A DNA stretch of 64,000 bases from Capsicum annuum (lineage: Eukaryota > Streptophyta > Magnoliopsida > Solanales > Solanaceae): the NCBI RefSeq assembly GCF_002878395.1, contig NC_061120.1, forward strand, positions 91,745,875 to 91,809,874. The letters run 5' to 3'. The translations under genes and the position numbers were made by a program. The notes beneath the pieces were generated by a model. It ran no database searches. It had not been told where the DNA came from and was given only the letters and a program-made list of their open reading frames with translations. Below, piece by piece: positions 1-10,404 of the stretch. Within the stretch, counting starts at the first letter, position 1, and every line of letters begins with the position of its first letter.

Positions 1-548
1 TTAGCATCAAAGGCATCCAATTATATTACCATGATCTAAGTCATCTCTTCCAAACTTACCACCCCCAACTTAGTCATTTATGCTATAGTTTCATCTTTTA
101 AGTTCAAGGAGGGTAGGGTTCAAAAGAGGAAAAAACTTTGAATGGTTCAAGGCTATTAATGTGGTTACCGAAGAAATGCTTGAACGCTCAAAATGTATAA
201 CTGCGGATACTATTCTACATATGGGTAGGATATTTTGGCTATAGTTGGCTCATATGATCACCAAGAATGCCTAAGATCATTTCACCAACTAAGTATAATC
301 ACAATTAGCCTTAATAGACTAACAAGTCAAGTTATAGATGGTACAAGAATGTATGAGATTTGGGAAAATACCTTACACATGGCATGCATACTTTTCAAGG
401 GGGCGCGATTGGGCTTTTTACTAGAGACAAAAGGGAGTATTTAACAATTTCTACAAGACAAAGACTTCAGAGTCACAAAAAGAGGTAAAGTATTATTACA
501 AAATTATTCACATCCATGCCCTTGGTTTTTAAAATTTTTTGGATGGAG

Positions 549-580
<32 letters not shown>

Positions 581-689
581 AGGGTGTGCTTCGCATCTAC
601 ACCATACAAAATTTGCTATTTATGGTGCCAAACCAAGTCGCTGTCTCATATTTTGTCTTTAATAAGGGCAAACTATATGGCTATTTAGA
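1..689 (-). other. Unassigned tail of R2, no gene
   Basis: This stretch has no convincing coding sequence. It is continuous with the sequence right of R1: removing R1 and one copy of its CTTCA duplication joins 689 to 8687, so I treat it as the 3' non-coding part of the minus-strand element R2. On the minus strand positions 51-72 read as a G-rich purine run resembling the polypurine tracts of Athila/Tat elements. No LTR start is visible left of it, so the R2 3' LTR is presumed to lie outside the window. The open frame at 235-444 has no recognisable features. Confidence 0.4.
552..580. repeat. 29-nt G homopolymer
   Basis: Twenty-nine consecutive G, flanked by A at 551 and 581 and by further G-rich sequence on both sides. 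It reads as poly-C in the orientation of R2. Homopolymers this long are prone to slippage and sequencing error, so the length should not be trusted. Confidence 0.9.
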
Positions 690-694
690 CTTCA
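690..694. repeat. Target-site duplication of R1 (CTTCA)
   Basis: CTTCA at 690-694 is repeated at 8687-8691, directly flanking the outer ends of the two R1 LTRs. A perfect 5-bp direct repeat is the expected product of Ty3/gypsy integration and fixes both ends of R1. Confidence 0.95.
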
Positions 695-3582
695 TGTAAT
701 ACCCTATAATTTTCCTAACTTGAAAAGTTTCCCAAGAATATTAGAATCTTTCTTTGAAAGATGAATCCACTTTTGTACACATCGTATTGTCAAGATTTTC
801 AATTTTTATCATGTGGGGAATCGACTAAGCTTTTCATTGATACCAAATTCTCCTAAATCCGACTCCCAGGTGAAGAGTTAGAGCCTTTTTAGTGAGATAG
901 TGTATCACCTGACCCTTTAGCGCATCGCAGAGATAACTCAAATGGCAATTGTCAATTTCCAGTGTTGCTCCAAGATAGTGGTGCGTCGCGCCAAACTTCC
1001 AGGTCGCAGAAAAAGTTGTAACGCAATAGCTCTGGGTCGCGCCACCGTGCAATTTCCTATTTGAAACTTTCCTGTGGCTTGGCGCGATAGTGGCGCGTCA
1101 CGCTAAGGATGAAAATTAGGAAATTTTCTCAGAAATTAAAGACGTGTCCAAGGGTTAAAAGGGTTAATTTCCTACCCCTTTGAAACCCAATAACACATGA
1201 TTTATCCATTCTTCACCCAAAATATACTAGTTTCTCTCAAGTTTCTCTCAAAACAAGCTAGGGTTTCTATTGGGGATTCAAATTCAAGAAGGTTTCACCG
1301 TCAATCTTCATGAAATCATGAACTAAGGTATGTGTAGTGTTCATTCATTAACTCCTTTCATCCATAAAGCCCAAAAATCTCTTTTATAAGTTTAATGTTA
1401 TGGATTTCTTTATGAATTTCATGTTGGGTTTGTTTTGTTTTTGCTTAGAATGATGAATTGAATTCAAATCCATGTTGGGTGAAAATTTTTATATGAAATT
1501 GATTTGTATAGATGTACATTCATGTGAACCAATAAATAAACCCTAGGATGATGAAATTAGAGATTAATCATGATGATTAATTATTGTATAATATTGTCTA
1601 CATGTGCTATGCCTACCATGTGTATAATTAAATGCCAAGATGAAGGAACAATACCCAACTAGTAGAATATCATGAAATCCCCATGTATGTACAAGCTTAT
1701 GCATATCACATGTTTGATGAAGTGCTTCAATTTATGAATTATGAATTGTGTTGTTGGTCATGTATTCAAGTAAAACATGCTATGTTAGTATCTTCTCATC
1801 GAGTCCTAGGGTACTTTTACCCAAATATTTAGCTGTGTGCCTAGAGTCATGTCATGTTTACACGATCTCCTCAGTCAAGCTATGATCCATAGAACTTAGT
1901 CTGTCATGTGACTTAGGAAATCTCAGAAATCTCAGTAATTTCAGTAGCTTAGTAATCTCAGTAACCATAGTATTCCTAACCAATATAAGCAACTTCAATA
2001 CTCTCAGTTAGTCCTTAGAAATCAGTACATTCCATCAGTCAGTGAAACTTAGTAAATTCAATTTAGCTCGGCTAGAAAATACCACTGGTATCAGTCCAGT
2101 TCAGTTAATCAGCTCAGTTCAGTTAATCAGTTCAGTGTCTTTTATATGGAAGTAGGATTCAACACTGAGCGAGCCTAGGGATGGGGACTCACCTGCTAGA
2201 TAGGTCTGAGATCCCTAGAAGTAATCCCTAAGTTCCAGAACTACATTGCTAGCGTATGTACGAGATGTCACCCATTAGATAGGACTGACATATACAGGGA
2301 TCACCCGTTAGCACATTTAAATGAATAAGACTGATCCCAGGGGTTGCCTACTAGATTAGGACTGACTCTATAGTAGTTGTCTTTATAAGTGGTGTGGTAC
2401 TGACACATTTCCAGATAGGGTTATAGGTTGGACCCCAGTTAGCTTAGTATGGGGTACGTCGGTGAGATAAATAATCCCACAGTTTCAGTTATAGAATTAG
2501 GACTGTCAGATACAGTTAATTCAACTCAGTAGTATAGATTTAGGACTATCAGATACAGTCACTCCTTATCATTTATAAATAGACTTCGGGATCACCTACT
2601 AGACAGGACTGATCTCAACTATCGTCAATCAGTAACGGTATCATCAGATTTAGAGATTACCCACTAGATAGGACTGATCTCAGATTCAGTTACTTAGATA
2701 CAGTATAGAACTTAGCTAGTTCCATCAGATTTAGGACTGTAAGATACAATCACTCATGTTATTAGTTATATCAGTTATCAAAACTTATGTTATTAGCATT
2801 ATGTTTCAGGACTGCAAGATACAGTCAACCAGACAGTTTTTTATAATAAAACTATTTAGACACAGTTATCCATGTATCAGTAACATAGTATTAGTCCCTT
2901 CGTATTCTGTAATACAGTATCAGTTTCTCACTTATCAGTGACTCAGATGTCAATGTCAGTAGACTCAGTAGTTAGAACTCAGTATTTAGTCCTATCATGA
3001 TCTCAGTTACAGTTATGTATGCACGTATCTATTCTCATGTTCATGTTAGTCAGTCAGTTAGTATTGTTCATGCATATGAGCCTATTACATTTATCCTACC
3101 TTAGTTGCATACCAGTACATTCAAAGTACTGACGCATTTGCGCTATGGTGTCTTATACCATAGTTTTAGAAACACAAGGTCCAGAGAACAAGTAGTATCC
3201 CAGTTCAGTGATCAGATTTAGCAGTGAGTCCTCATCCTTTGAGGATATGATAATCATATTACTATTTAAGTTTTTAATTTATTTCAGTAGTTGGACTTAG
3301 TTGGGAACATGTCCCATCAACTCCTTATTTAGACAGTTTAGAGGCTTTCAGACTATAGTATATTTAGATAATTATCTTAGTTGTTTTGATATTGTCATAC
3401 CATATTTTTTAGTTATGTACTAGTATTGAACCTTATGGACTTTCAGTTCATGTTTCCGCATTTATGATATTCTTACTATTATTCAGTGCTCAGTTTATAG
3501 ATATCAGTCATGGGTAAGCTTATGGTTCTTCGGGGTCATAGGCACCATGTAGCATTTTGGGTACCAGATTTGGGGTGTTACA
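695..3582 (+). repeat. R1 5' LTR
   Basis: Starts TGTAATACC and ends GTGTTACA, the ends expected of this family, and matches 5798-8686 throughout. Three zones can be seen. The first (about 980-1110) is rich in GCGCGTCGCGCC-like words. The second is a leader-like zone with CCAATAACA and AGGGTTTC. The third is a long middle part (about 1850-3060) packed with CTCAGT or TTCAGT words and with degenerate repeats of the type TCACCCACTAGATAGGACTGA. Small open frames in it occur only because both LTRs are present. Confidence 0.93.
2501..2826 (+). repeat. Four copies of a hairpin 17-mer in the R1 5' LTR
   Basis: Versions of GACTGTCAGATACAGTC occur at 2501-2517, 2544-2560, 2735-2751 and 2810-2826. GACTGT and ACAGTC pair to form a 6-bp stem with a 5-nt loop. 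Four counterparts lie in the 3' LTR at 7606-7622, 7649-7665, 7839-7855 and 7914-7930. Related copies occur in R7 (41459-41475, 41519-41535 and 49209-49225, minus strand) and in R8 (54023-54039, 61524-61540 and 61586-61602). Function unknown. Confidence 0.8.
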
Positions 3583-3586
3583 AACT

Positions 3587-3598
3587 TGGTATCAGAGC
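3587..3598 (+). other. R1 primer-binding site (initiator Met tRNA)
   Basis: TGGTATCAGAGC, an exact match to the complement of the 3' end of plant initiator methionine tRNA, four bases after the 5' LTR end. It primes minus-strand DNA synthesis in the Ty3/gypsy cycle. Confidence 0.95.
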
Positions 3599-3638
3599 CT
3601 AAGGTTCTACAGTGTCCTAGGAAGTCTGAAAAGCTGCA

Positions 3639-3654
3639 TCTAGTAGAGTCTTGT
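3639..3654 (+). other. Conserved leader motif TCTAGTAGAGTCTTGT in R1
   Basis: This 16-nt word starts 52 nt after the start of the primer-binding site. It recurs at nearly the same distance in R3, R4, R7 and R8. It lies in the untranslated leader, where packaging or dimerisation signals of LTR elements are usually found. Its role is an inference. Confidence 0.6.
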
Positions 3655-3807
3655 ACATGCGTGTGTTGTGCACCACACTTATGTGCAGGAGGCTATGAGA
3701 TGTTTTAGGAACAGTTTCCCTTCTTTCAGTATTCATGTCGTGTCAGTGATCAAAGGCTCAAAGTTAAACTCTTAGTCAAATTGATTTCTCCCTTTTTTCT
3801 ACAGAGC

Positions 3808-4998
3808 ATGCCTCCTAAAAGAAGAAATGGGAATCATTTAGCCCCTCAGCCCGAAGAACCTTTGGGAGAACATATTTCTCATGTGGAGTTCAGGGCCATA
3901 TTCACTACTCTTGATCAGTTAGTTGCTACTCATAATGAATGACCAGCTGTTATTTCGGCCAACCCAATGGCCAATTCATCTGCACCGAGGATTTGGGACT
4001 TCACCTGAATGAACCCTAAATCCTTTCTAGGGTCTAAGTCAGATGAGGACCCTTAGGAATTCCTAGATCAGGTTCAGAAGGTGACCGACATCATGGGGGT
4101 AACTACTCTTGAGACTGCAGAGCTAGCGGTATACAAGTTACAGGGTATTGCTCATACTTGGTTTAAGCAATGAAAGTCAGAGAGGGCAGATGATCCAGGG
4201 TCATTTGAGTGGGAAGAGTTTGCTTTCACATTCCTTGATAGATTCTTTCCCCTAGAGCTTAGAGAAGACAAGGTGCTAGAGTTCATCAACCTCAGGCAGG
4301 GAAATATGATAGTGAAAGAGTATTCTCTTAAGTTTACTTAATTATCCAGATATGCCCCTCATGTGGTTGCAGACAATAGGGCCAAGATGAGTAAGTTTGT
4401 GTCAGGGGTGAATGATAGTGTGGTTAGTGGGTGTAGATCTACCATGCTGAATAGTGACATAACTTTAGCCAGACTTATGACCCATGCGCAGCAGATAGAA
4501 GAGCAAAAGATTAAGATAAAGGAAAAACAGAATAAGAGGGAGAGGATAGGTAGTTTTATCTTTGCTTAGCCTAAGTCAAGGGGTGGTATCTGTTCTTAGT
4601 ATAGTCATAAGATTTTAGTCCCAACTCCATCTTCAGCTAGTGCACCAGTACCTAAGTTCGGGAATGACAGTCATGATGGGTCGCCAGGATCCGAGGCCCA
4701 GGGTAGTGAGAACAGGAGTCTTGCCTATCCACTTTGCAAAGAGTATGGTAGGAATCACCTAGGTGTATATAGAGCAGGCAGTGAGGTATGTTATGGATAT
4801 AGTAAGCCAGCCCACAAGCTGTGGGAATGTATAGTAAGAGATCAGAAGGGAAAAGATTTGCGCTAGCATGGCGTCACTTCCAGTACCCCTAATGGCCAGC
4901 ATCAGAACAGATTTTATGCTCTTCAGACTCACCATGATCAAGAAAATTCCCCCTGCATAGATCAGGTATGTTATAGGCCCTTCATACTCATGATATAT
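3808..4998 (+). pseudogene. R1 gag (capsid and zinc knuckles), broken
   Basis: Remnant of the Gag structural protein that would form the cytoplasmic particle packaging element RNA. It is read from ATG at 3808 (MPPKRRNG) in a single frame with several in-frame stops and no obvious frameshift. A retrotransposon capsid domain is visible at about 4000-4450, with stretches such as FEWEEFAFTFLDRFF and EFINLRQGNM. A basic KIKEKQNKRER segment precedes the knuckle region. The nucleocapsid knuckles at about 4725-4830 have lost cysteines: the second reads CYGYSKPAH...EC with Tyr in place of the second Cys. The longest intact stretch is 4363-4569. The frame fades at about 4990 in a degenerate copy of the protease start, where the DPGA active-site region is unreadable. 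Confidence 0.88.
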
Positions 4999-5784
4999 AT
5001 TGCTAGACCTATTGCTCTCATTTTAGCTTAAGATTTTTAGCATGAGTTATTTAGTCATGAATCAGTCTGTGGATGCCCTCTGCATCACCCCAGTATCTCT
5101 GTAGGGTGAGCATTCTTAGAAGGACATTGTGTCCTAAGGCAGAGATTCCCCATTATTTCCTCAACGTTCTCATGCCTTAAATAAAGTTTCTCTTCGAATA
5201 AAGAATCTAGTTTAGAGTAGAGGGTATTTATAAGTTGACCCTCAAAGTCCCAACCTCATCTTTGGGCCAAGTATTCATAGGCTCAGTTCCGTTCATGATG
5301 TTCAGTTCGTGTGTCACGTATCAGACCAGGCTCAGTTAGGTTCTCATATTTTCGCTCATGCATGTTTAGTAAGACGATCTCATATTCATTAGCATTTTTG
5401 GTTAGGATAATAGTTCTCCTTAGTCTTACTCAGTTTCTTGTTCAGTGTTCATCACAAACTTGGTACTAAGTACCCATGCATATTCAACCATGCATTCATA
5501 TATCAGTTCAGGCATGTAATTATGCACTAGATATGCATTCTCACTGTGATAAATTTAGTTCATTAGAATATTCAGTCATGTTCTCATAAGTCAATTATTA
5601 GTCATGCATCAAATATGCATGAATTCAACTTATTAGTCATGAATTAGATAAGCATGTTCAGTATGTTATATTTAGCCATCAGTCATGTCAGTATGAAATT
5701 ATGTTCCAGCTAGTCATGTTCAGCATGTACAACATTTTGTATTCGTTCCCTCTTACTCAGTCTCATTCGAGGATGAATGTTCTC
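4999..5784 (+). other. R1 non-coding 3' interior in place of pol
   Basis: No reverse transcriptase, RNase H or integrase can be read in any frame. The last few hundred bases are rich in TCAGT, GTCATG and ATGCAT words, and the stretch ends in ATTCGAGGATGAATGTTCTC. This is the same 3' untranslated tail found downstream of the chromodomain in R8, so pol has been replaced by a deletion that spares the tail. Confidence 0.7.
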
Positions 5785-5797
5785 AAGGGGGAGATAT
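5785..5797 (+). other. R1 polypurine tract
   Basis: AAGGGGGAGATAT directly before the 3' LTR. It serves as the plus-strand DNA primer site in reverse transcription. R7 has the same run (minus strand, 43365-43378) and R8 has it at 59494-59506. Confidence 0.9.
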
Positions 5798-8686
5798 TGT
5801 AATACCTCATACTTTTCCTAGGTTGAAAAGTTTCCCAAGAATGTTAGAAGTTTTCTTTGAAAGATGACTACAGTTTGGTAAACATGTTATTTTCAAGATT
5901 TTCACTTTTTATCATGTGGGGAATCAAAAAATCTTTCCATCGATATAAAATTCGCCCAAATCCGACACCTGGGTGAAGAGTTAGAGACTTTTTAGTGAGA
6001 CAGTGTATCACCTGAGCCTTCAGCGTATCATGGAGATAACTCAAATGGAAATTGTCAATTTCCAGTGTTGCTCCATGATAGTGGCGCATCACGCCAAAAT
6101 TGCAGGTCACAGACAAAGTGGTAATATGATAGCTCCGCATTGCGCCACCATTCAGTTTCCCATTTTGCACTTTCCAGTGACTTGGCGTGATAGTTGCGCA
6201 TCCTGCTAAGGATAAAAATTGGGAAATTTTCTCAAAAATTAAAGGCGTGTCCAATGGTTAAAAGGGTCAATTTCCTACCCCTATTTAAACCCAATAACAT
6301 GTGATTTAGCCATTCTTCACCCAAAATATACTAGTTTCTTTCAAGTTTCTCTCAAGAACAAGCTAGGGTTTCTATTGGGGATTCAAATTCAAAAGGTTCC
6401 ATCGTCAATCTTCATGAAATCATGAACTAAGGTATGTGTAGTGTTTATTCATGGGCTCCTTTCATCCATGAGGCCCGAGAATCTCTTTTTTAAGTTTAAG
6501 TTTAAGGATTTCTTTATGAATCTCATGTTGGGTTTGTTTTGTTTATGCAGAGAATGATCAATTGAATTCAAATCCATGTTAGGTGATTAATTTTATAGGG
6601 AATTGATTTGTATAGATGTATATTCATGTGAACCTATAAATAAACCCTAGGATGATGAAATTAGAGATGAATCATGATGATTAATTGTTGTATAATGTTG
6701 TCTACATGTGCTATGCCTACCATGTGTATTATTAAATGCCTAGATAAAGGAACAATGCCCAACTAGTATGATATCATGAAATCCCCATGTATGTACAAGT
6801 TTATGCATATCACATGTTTGATGGAGTGCTTCAACATATGAATAATGAATTTTGTTGTTGATCATGTGTTAAAGTAAGCCATGTTATGTCAGTTTCTTCT
6901 CATAGAGTCCTGGGGTACTTGTACCTGACCATTTAGCTGTGTACCTCGAGCTATGTCATGTTTTCATGATCTCTTCAGTCAAGCTATGATCCATAGAACT
7001 TAGTTAATCATGTGACTTAGGAAAACTCAAAAATCTCAGTAATTTCAGTAGCTTAGTAATCTCAGTAACCTCAGTATTCCCAATCAATCTAAGTAACTTC
7101 AGTACTCTCAGTTAGTCCTCAGAACTCAGTACATTCCATCGCTTAATAAAACTCAGTAAATTTAGTTTAGATCCACTAGAAAATACCACTGGTATCAGTC
7201 CAGTTCAGTTAATAAGCTTAGTTCAGTTAATCAGTTCAGTGTCTTTCAGTTGGGAGTAGAATTCAGAAACGAGCGATCCTAGGGATGGGGACTCACTCGC
7301 TAGATAGGATTGAGATCCTTAGAAGCAATCCCTAAGTTCTATAACCACATAGCTAGCATAGGTACGAGATGTCACCCATTAGATAGGACTAACATACTCA
7401 GGGATCACTCGTTAGCGCATTCAAATGTATAGGACTGATCTCAGGGGTCACCCGCTAGATTAGGACTGACTCCACAACAGTTGTCTTTACCAGTGGTGTG
7501 GTACTGACACCCTTCTTGCTAGGATTACAGGTTGGACCCTACTTAGCTTAGTATGGGGTATGTCGGTTAGATGAATACATCCCACAGTTTTAGTTACAGA
7601 ATCTGGACTGTCAAATACAATTAATATAGCTCAGTAGTATAGATTTAGGACTGTTAGATACAGTCACTCATTATTATTATAAATAGACTCTGGGATCACC
7701 CACTAGACAAGACTACTCTCAACTATGGTCAATCAGTAATGGTATCATCAGATTTAAAGATCACCCGCTAGATAAGATTGATCTCAGATTCAATTACTTA
7801 GGTATAGTATGGAACTCAGCTAGTTCTATCAGATTCAGGACCATCAGATACAGTCACTCATATTATTAGTTATATCAGTTATCAGAACTTATGTTATTAG
7901 CATTCAGTTTTAGGACTGTCAGATACAATCAACTAGACAGTTTTTCATAATCAAAACTGTTAGACTCAAGTATCCATGTATCAGTAACAGAGTATCAGTC
8001 CCTTAGTATTTAGTAATACAATATCAGTTTCTCACTCATTAGTGACTCAGATGTTAATTTCAGTAGTCTCAGTAGTCAGAACTCAGTATTTAGTCCTATC
8101 ATGATCTCAGTTATAGTTACGTATACATGCATGTATTCTCACGTTTATGTTAGTTTGTCAGTTAGTATTATTTATGCATATGTATCTATTGCATTCAGCC
8201 TACCTCACTTGTATACCAGTACATTCAGAGTAGTGATGCATTTGCGCTATGGTGTCTTATACCATAGGTTTAGAAGCATGAGCTCCGTAGAACCAATAGC
8301 ATCCCAGTTAAGCGATCAGAGTTAGCAGTGAGTCCTCATCCTTTGAGGACATGATGATCACATTACAATTTTAGTTTTTAGTTTATTTCAGTAGTTGGAC
8401 TTAGTTGGGGATATGTCCCATCAACTCTTTATTCAAACAGTTTAGAGGCTTTCAGACTACAGTATGTTTAGACAATTATCTTAGTTGTTTTGGTATTACT
8501 ATACCATATTTTTCAGTTATGTACTAGTATTGAACCTTATGGCCTATCAGTACATGTTTTCGCATTTGCGATATTTTTACTATTATTTAGTGCTCAGTTT
8601 ATAGATATCAGTTATGGGTTAGCTTGTGGTCCTTCGGGGTCATGGGCATCGTGTAGCATCCTGGGTACCAGATTTGGGGCGTTACA
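5798..8686 (+). repeat. R1 3' LTR
   Basis: Starts TGTAATACC, ends GCGTTACA, and is collinear with the 5' LTR at almost equal length. It is followed at once by the second CTTCA copy. It holds the same CAGT-rich middle and four hairpin 17-mers. Confidence 0.94.
6282..6289 (+). promoter_or_regulatory. TATA-like box TATTTAAA in the R1 3' LTR
   Basis: TATTTAAA precedes CCCAATAACA and the downstream AGGGTTTC, a plausible core promoter for the U3/R boundary. The 5' LTR copy (around 1178-1186) is mutated to TTTGAAA, so only the 3' copy keeps the match. Confidence 0.4.
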
Positions 8687-8691
8687 CTTCA

Positions 8692-9150
8692 CCATTGGTA
8701 TAAGAATGATCCCAAATCCAAGATACCATAGGTACTTGGATTTCCCTTGTATTTATAGCTTCGATGCTACGGGTATTCATACTTTCCTTATATCCATGAG
8801 TCAAAACCAAATCACGATGATTTTTCTTTATGAATGTCGTCACTCAATTTATCATAGAAAAGGCTCATCCAACATCATCATAAACATGATAACGAAAAAA
8901 TAACAAAAATATAAAATGAAATAAGCAACTAATCCATGAAATGTGGGCACCACCAGAGTGCCCAAATATTACAACGCAGAATAGAAATAAAAATCATCAA
9001 AAATAACATAAAACATCAACAAATATCTCAGTAATACAAACCAAATGAATGAATATAGAGACAAGAAACCCCAACTAAGAAGCTTGCAATTACCTCACTG
9101 TATAATTAATAAAGCATAAAGATAGTAAAAAGGTGCTCCCTATAACCGTA
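8692..9150 (-). other. R2 interior between R1 and the downstream gene, no gene
   Basis: No coding sequence recognised. It is A-rich on the plus strand and belongs to R2 by continuity with both sides. Confidence 0.4.
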
Positions 9151-10404
9151 TTAAGAGTTTTTATCATCATCTATCTCAGCATAACCTCTAGCACTATCTG
9201 AGTTTGGCCACTCGGCTGGGGCCTCTTTATCACTATCTGCTTTGGGAGAAGAAAGTTTGTCTCTGGGTTTCAGGACCTTCTAAAGGAGCTTCACCCCCTT
9301 CCACATCTTTGTGAAGAACATGTCTCTCTTTTTATCCCTCTTCTATATCTTTTCATGAGAGTCCTTGAGCTCTTTGTATAAGTATGCTAAAGATGTGTAG
9401 GCTTTCTCTAGCCAAGGAAAATTGCCCCCTACTTCTTTTGATCCTTCATATATATCTCATAATTGGAATGAGCCATATAGGAATGACGAGTGGTAGAAGA
9501 CTCTCCCAGACCCTAATCAACCCTGCTACAAGCTCTTTTATCGCCTTTATCTCTATCGAGATATCCTTAAAAGGCCCTACTATGGATGGACAATAGGATT
9601 CAGTGTCCTCACCTATCGACTTACCTAAGTCGACCATCCTCTTCTTGACCTTTCTTGATGGTCCTTTATCCTGTATCTTGAGAGGATGAATGGGGGTGTT
9701 TGGGTGCACCCAAGTGTCTCTGGGATACTTCTGAACCCCGGCTCTCCTACATAACTCAGTAATCAAAAAGGGAAATAAGAGGAGCGTACCACCGTGGATC
9801 TTTAAATACTTTATGTATGAAATCACAATCCAACTAACATTCAAAGAAATGTTATCTAGTATACACGCAACCATCCGAGCTCATATATTTGGAACAGCAG
9901 TCATGTGCATGCATGGAGAAACCTGGATACAAATAATGTTCAGCTATATCCTTGCTTTTGTTGTGAAATCATTCATCGATATGCTCCTCTTGGTGGCCAC
10001 CCAAGGGACCAACTTGCTAGGACACAACTTTTCAACATTCCAACTCCCTAGTTCACACCCCTTTGCCTCAACTGGGCTCATGTCCTCATCTACTAACCCA
10101 TACAAATCATTAATCTGATTGGCCCCAAAATGAACATTCAGATCTGCACAATTGGTTTGGAAAAACATAATATACTAAGATTAGCATAGAATTTCCTTAC
10201 CCAATGCTTGTTTTCCAAGTAAGCATCCAAGGCAAAATAACTCCACTCAGTGGCTACCAAGCAGGCATAAAATACTGGGAGCTTCTACAACACCCTATCC
10301 AAAAAAATTTCTCTCTTAAGTAGTAATTTGGTTTTGGGGAGGTCGATAAAGTATTAATTGTGGCATTTGGGGGCCATGAACCGAGTTTGATCATATTCTT
10401 CCAT
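9151..10404 (-). pseudogene. Putative plant transposon protein-like gene of R2, broken
   Basis: Read on the minus strand from ATG at 10404 to TAA at 9153-9151. It shows the layout of the protein domain found in many plant retroelement ORFs and named putative plant transposon protein (Pfam PF20167 by recollection, not checked). Near the start is a segment with FLDRVL, KLPVFYACLVATEWSYFA and VRKFYANL. It is followed by PWVATKRSISMNDFTTKARIW, ILDNISLNVSWIVISYIKY and GGTLLLFPFLITELCRRAGV, then a basic, charged C-terminal half. There are several in-frame stops, and the frame shifts between about 10170 and 10190, so it makes no protein. The biochemical role of this domain is not established. The longest open pieces are 9874-9446 and 10168-9944. 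The plus-strand frame at 9813-10118 is only its antisense shadow. Confidence 0.62.

Larger units (their letters stand above)
695..8686 (+). mobile_element. R1: non-autonomous Tekay/Del-like Ty3/gypsy element
   Basis: A structurally complete LTR retrotransposon of about 8 kb. It has a 5' LTR (695-3582), a primer-binding site for initiator Met tRNA, a gag pseudogene, a polypurine tract and a 3' LTR (5798-8686), all within a perfect 5-bp target duplication. The internal part is only about 2.2 kb. It holds gag and the very start of the protease region, but no reverse transcriptase, RNase H or integrase. By gag sequence and LTR ends it is close to R7 and R8, which do carry pol, so R1 would have moved using proteins from relatives. 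By eye the two LTRs differ at roughly one base in ten over their first few hundred bases, so the insertion is not recent. It lies inside R2. Confidence 0.93.

Noticed and set aside
5868..6254. 128-codon minus-strand open frame (with a counterpart at 834-1052)
   Set aside because: It is antisense to the GCGCGTCGCGCC word block of the R1 LTRs. The similarity between the two copies only reflects LTR duplication.
8490..8903. 137-codon plus-strand frame crossing the R1 right border
   Set aside because: It begins in the LTR and ends in R2 interior. A frame spanning an insertion border with no domain is accidental.
9813..10118. 101-codon plus-strand frame
   Set aside because: Antisense shadow of the R2 plant transposon protein-like pseudogene.
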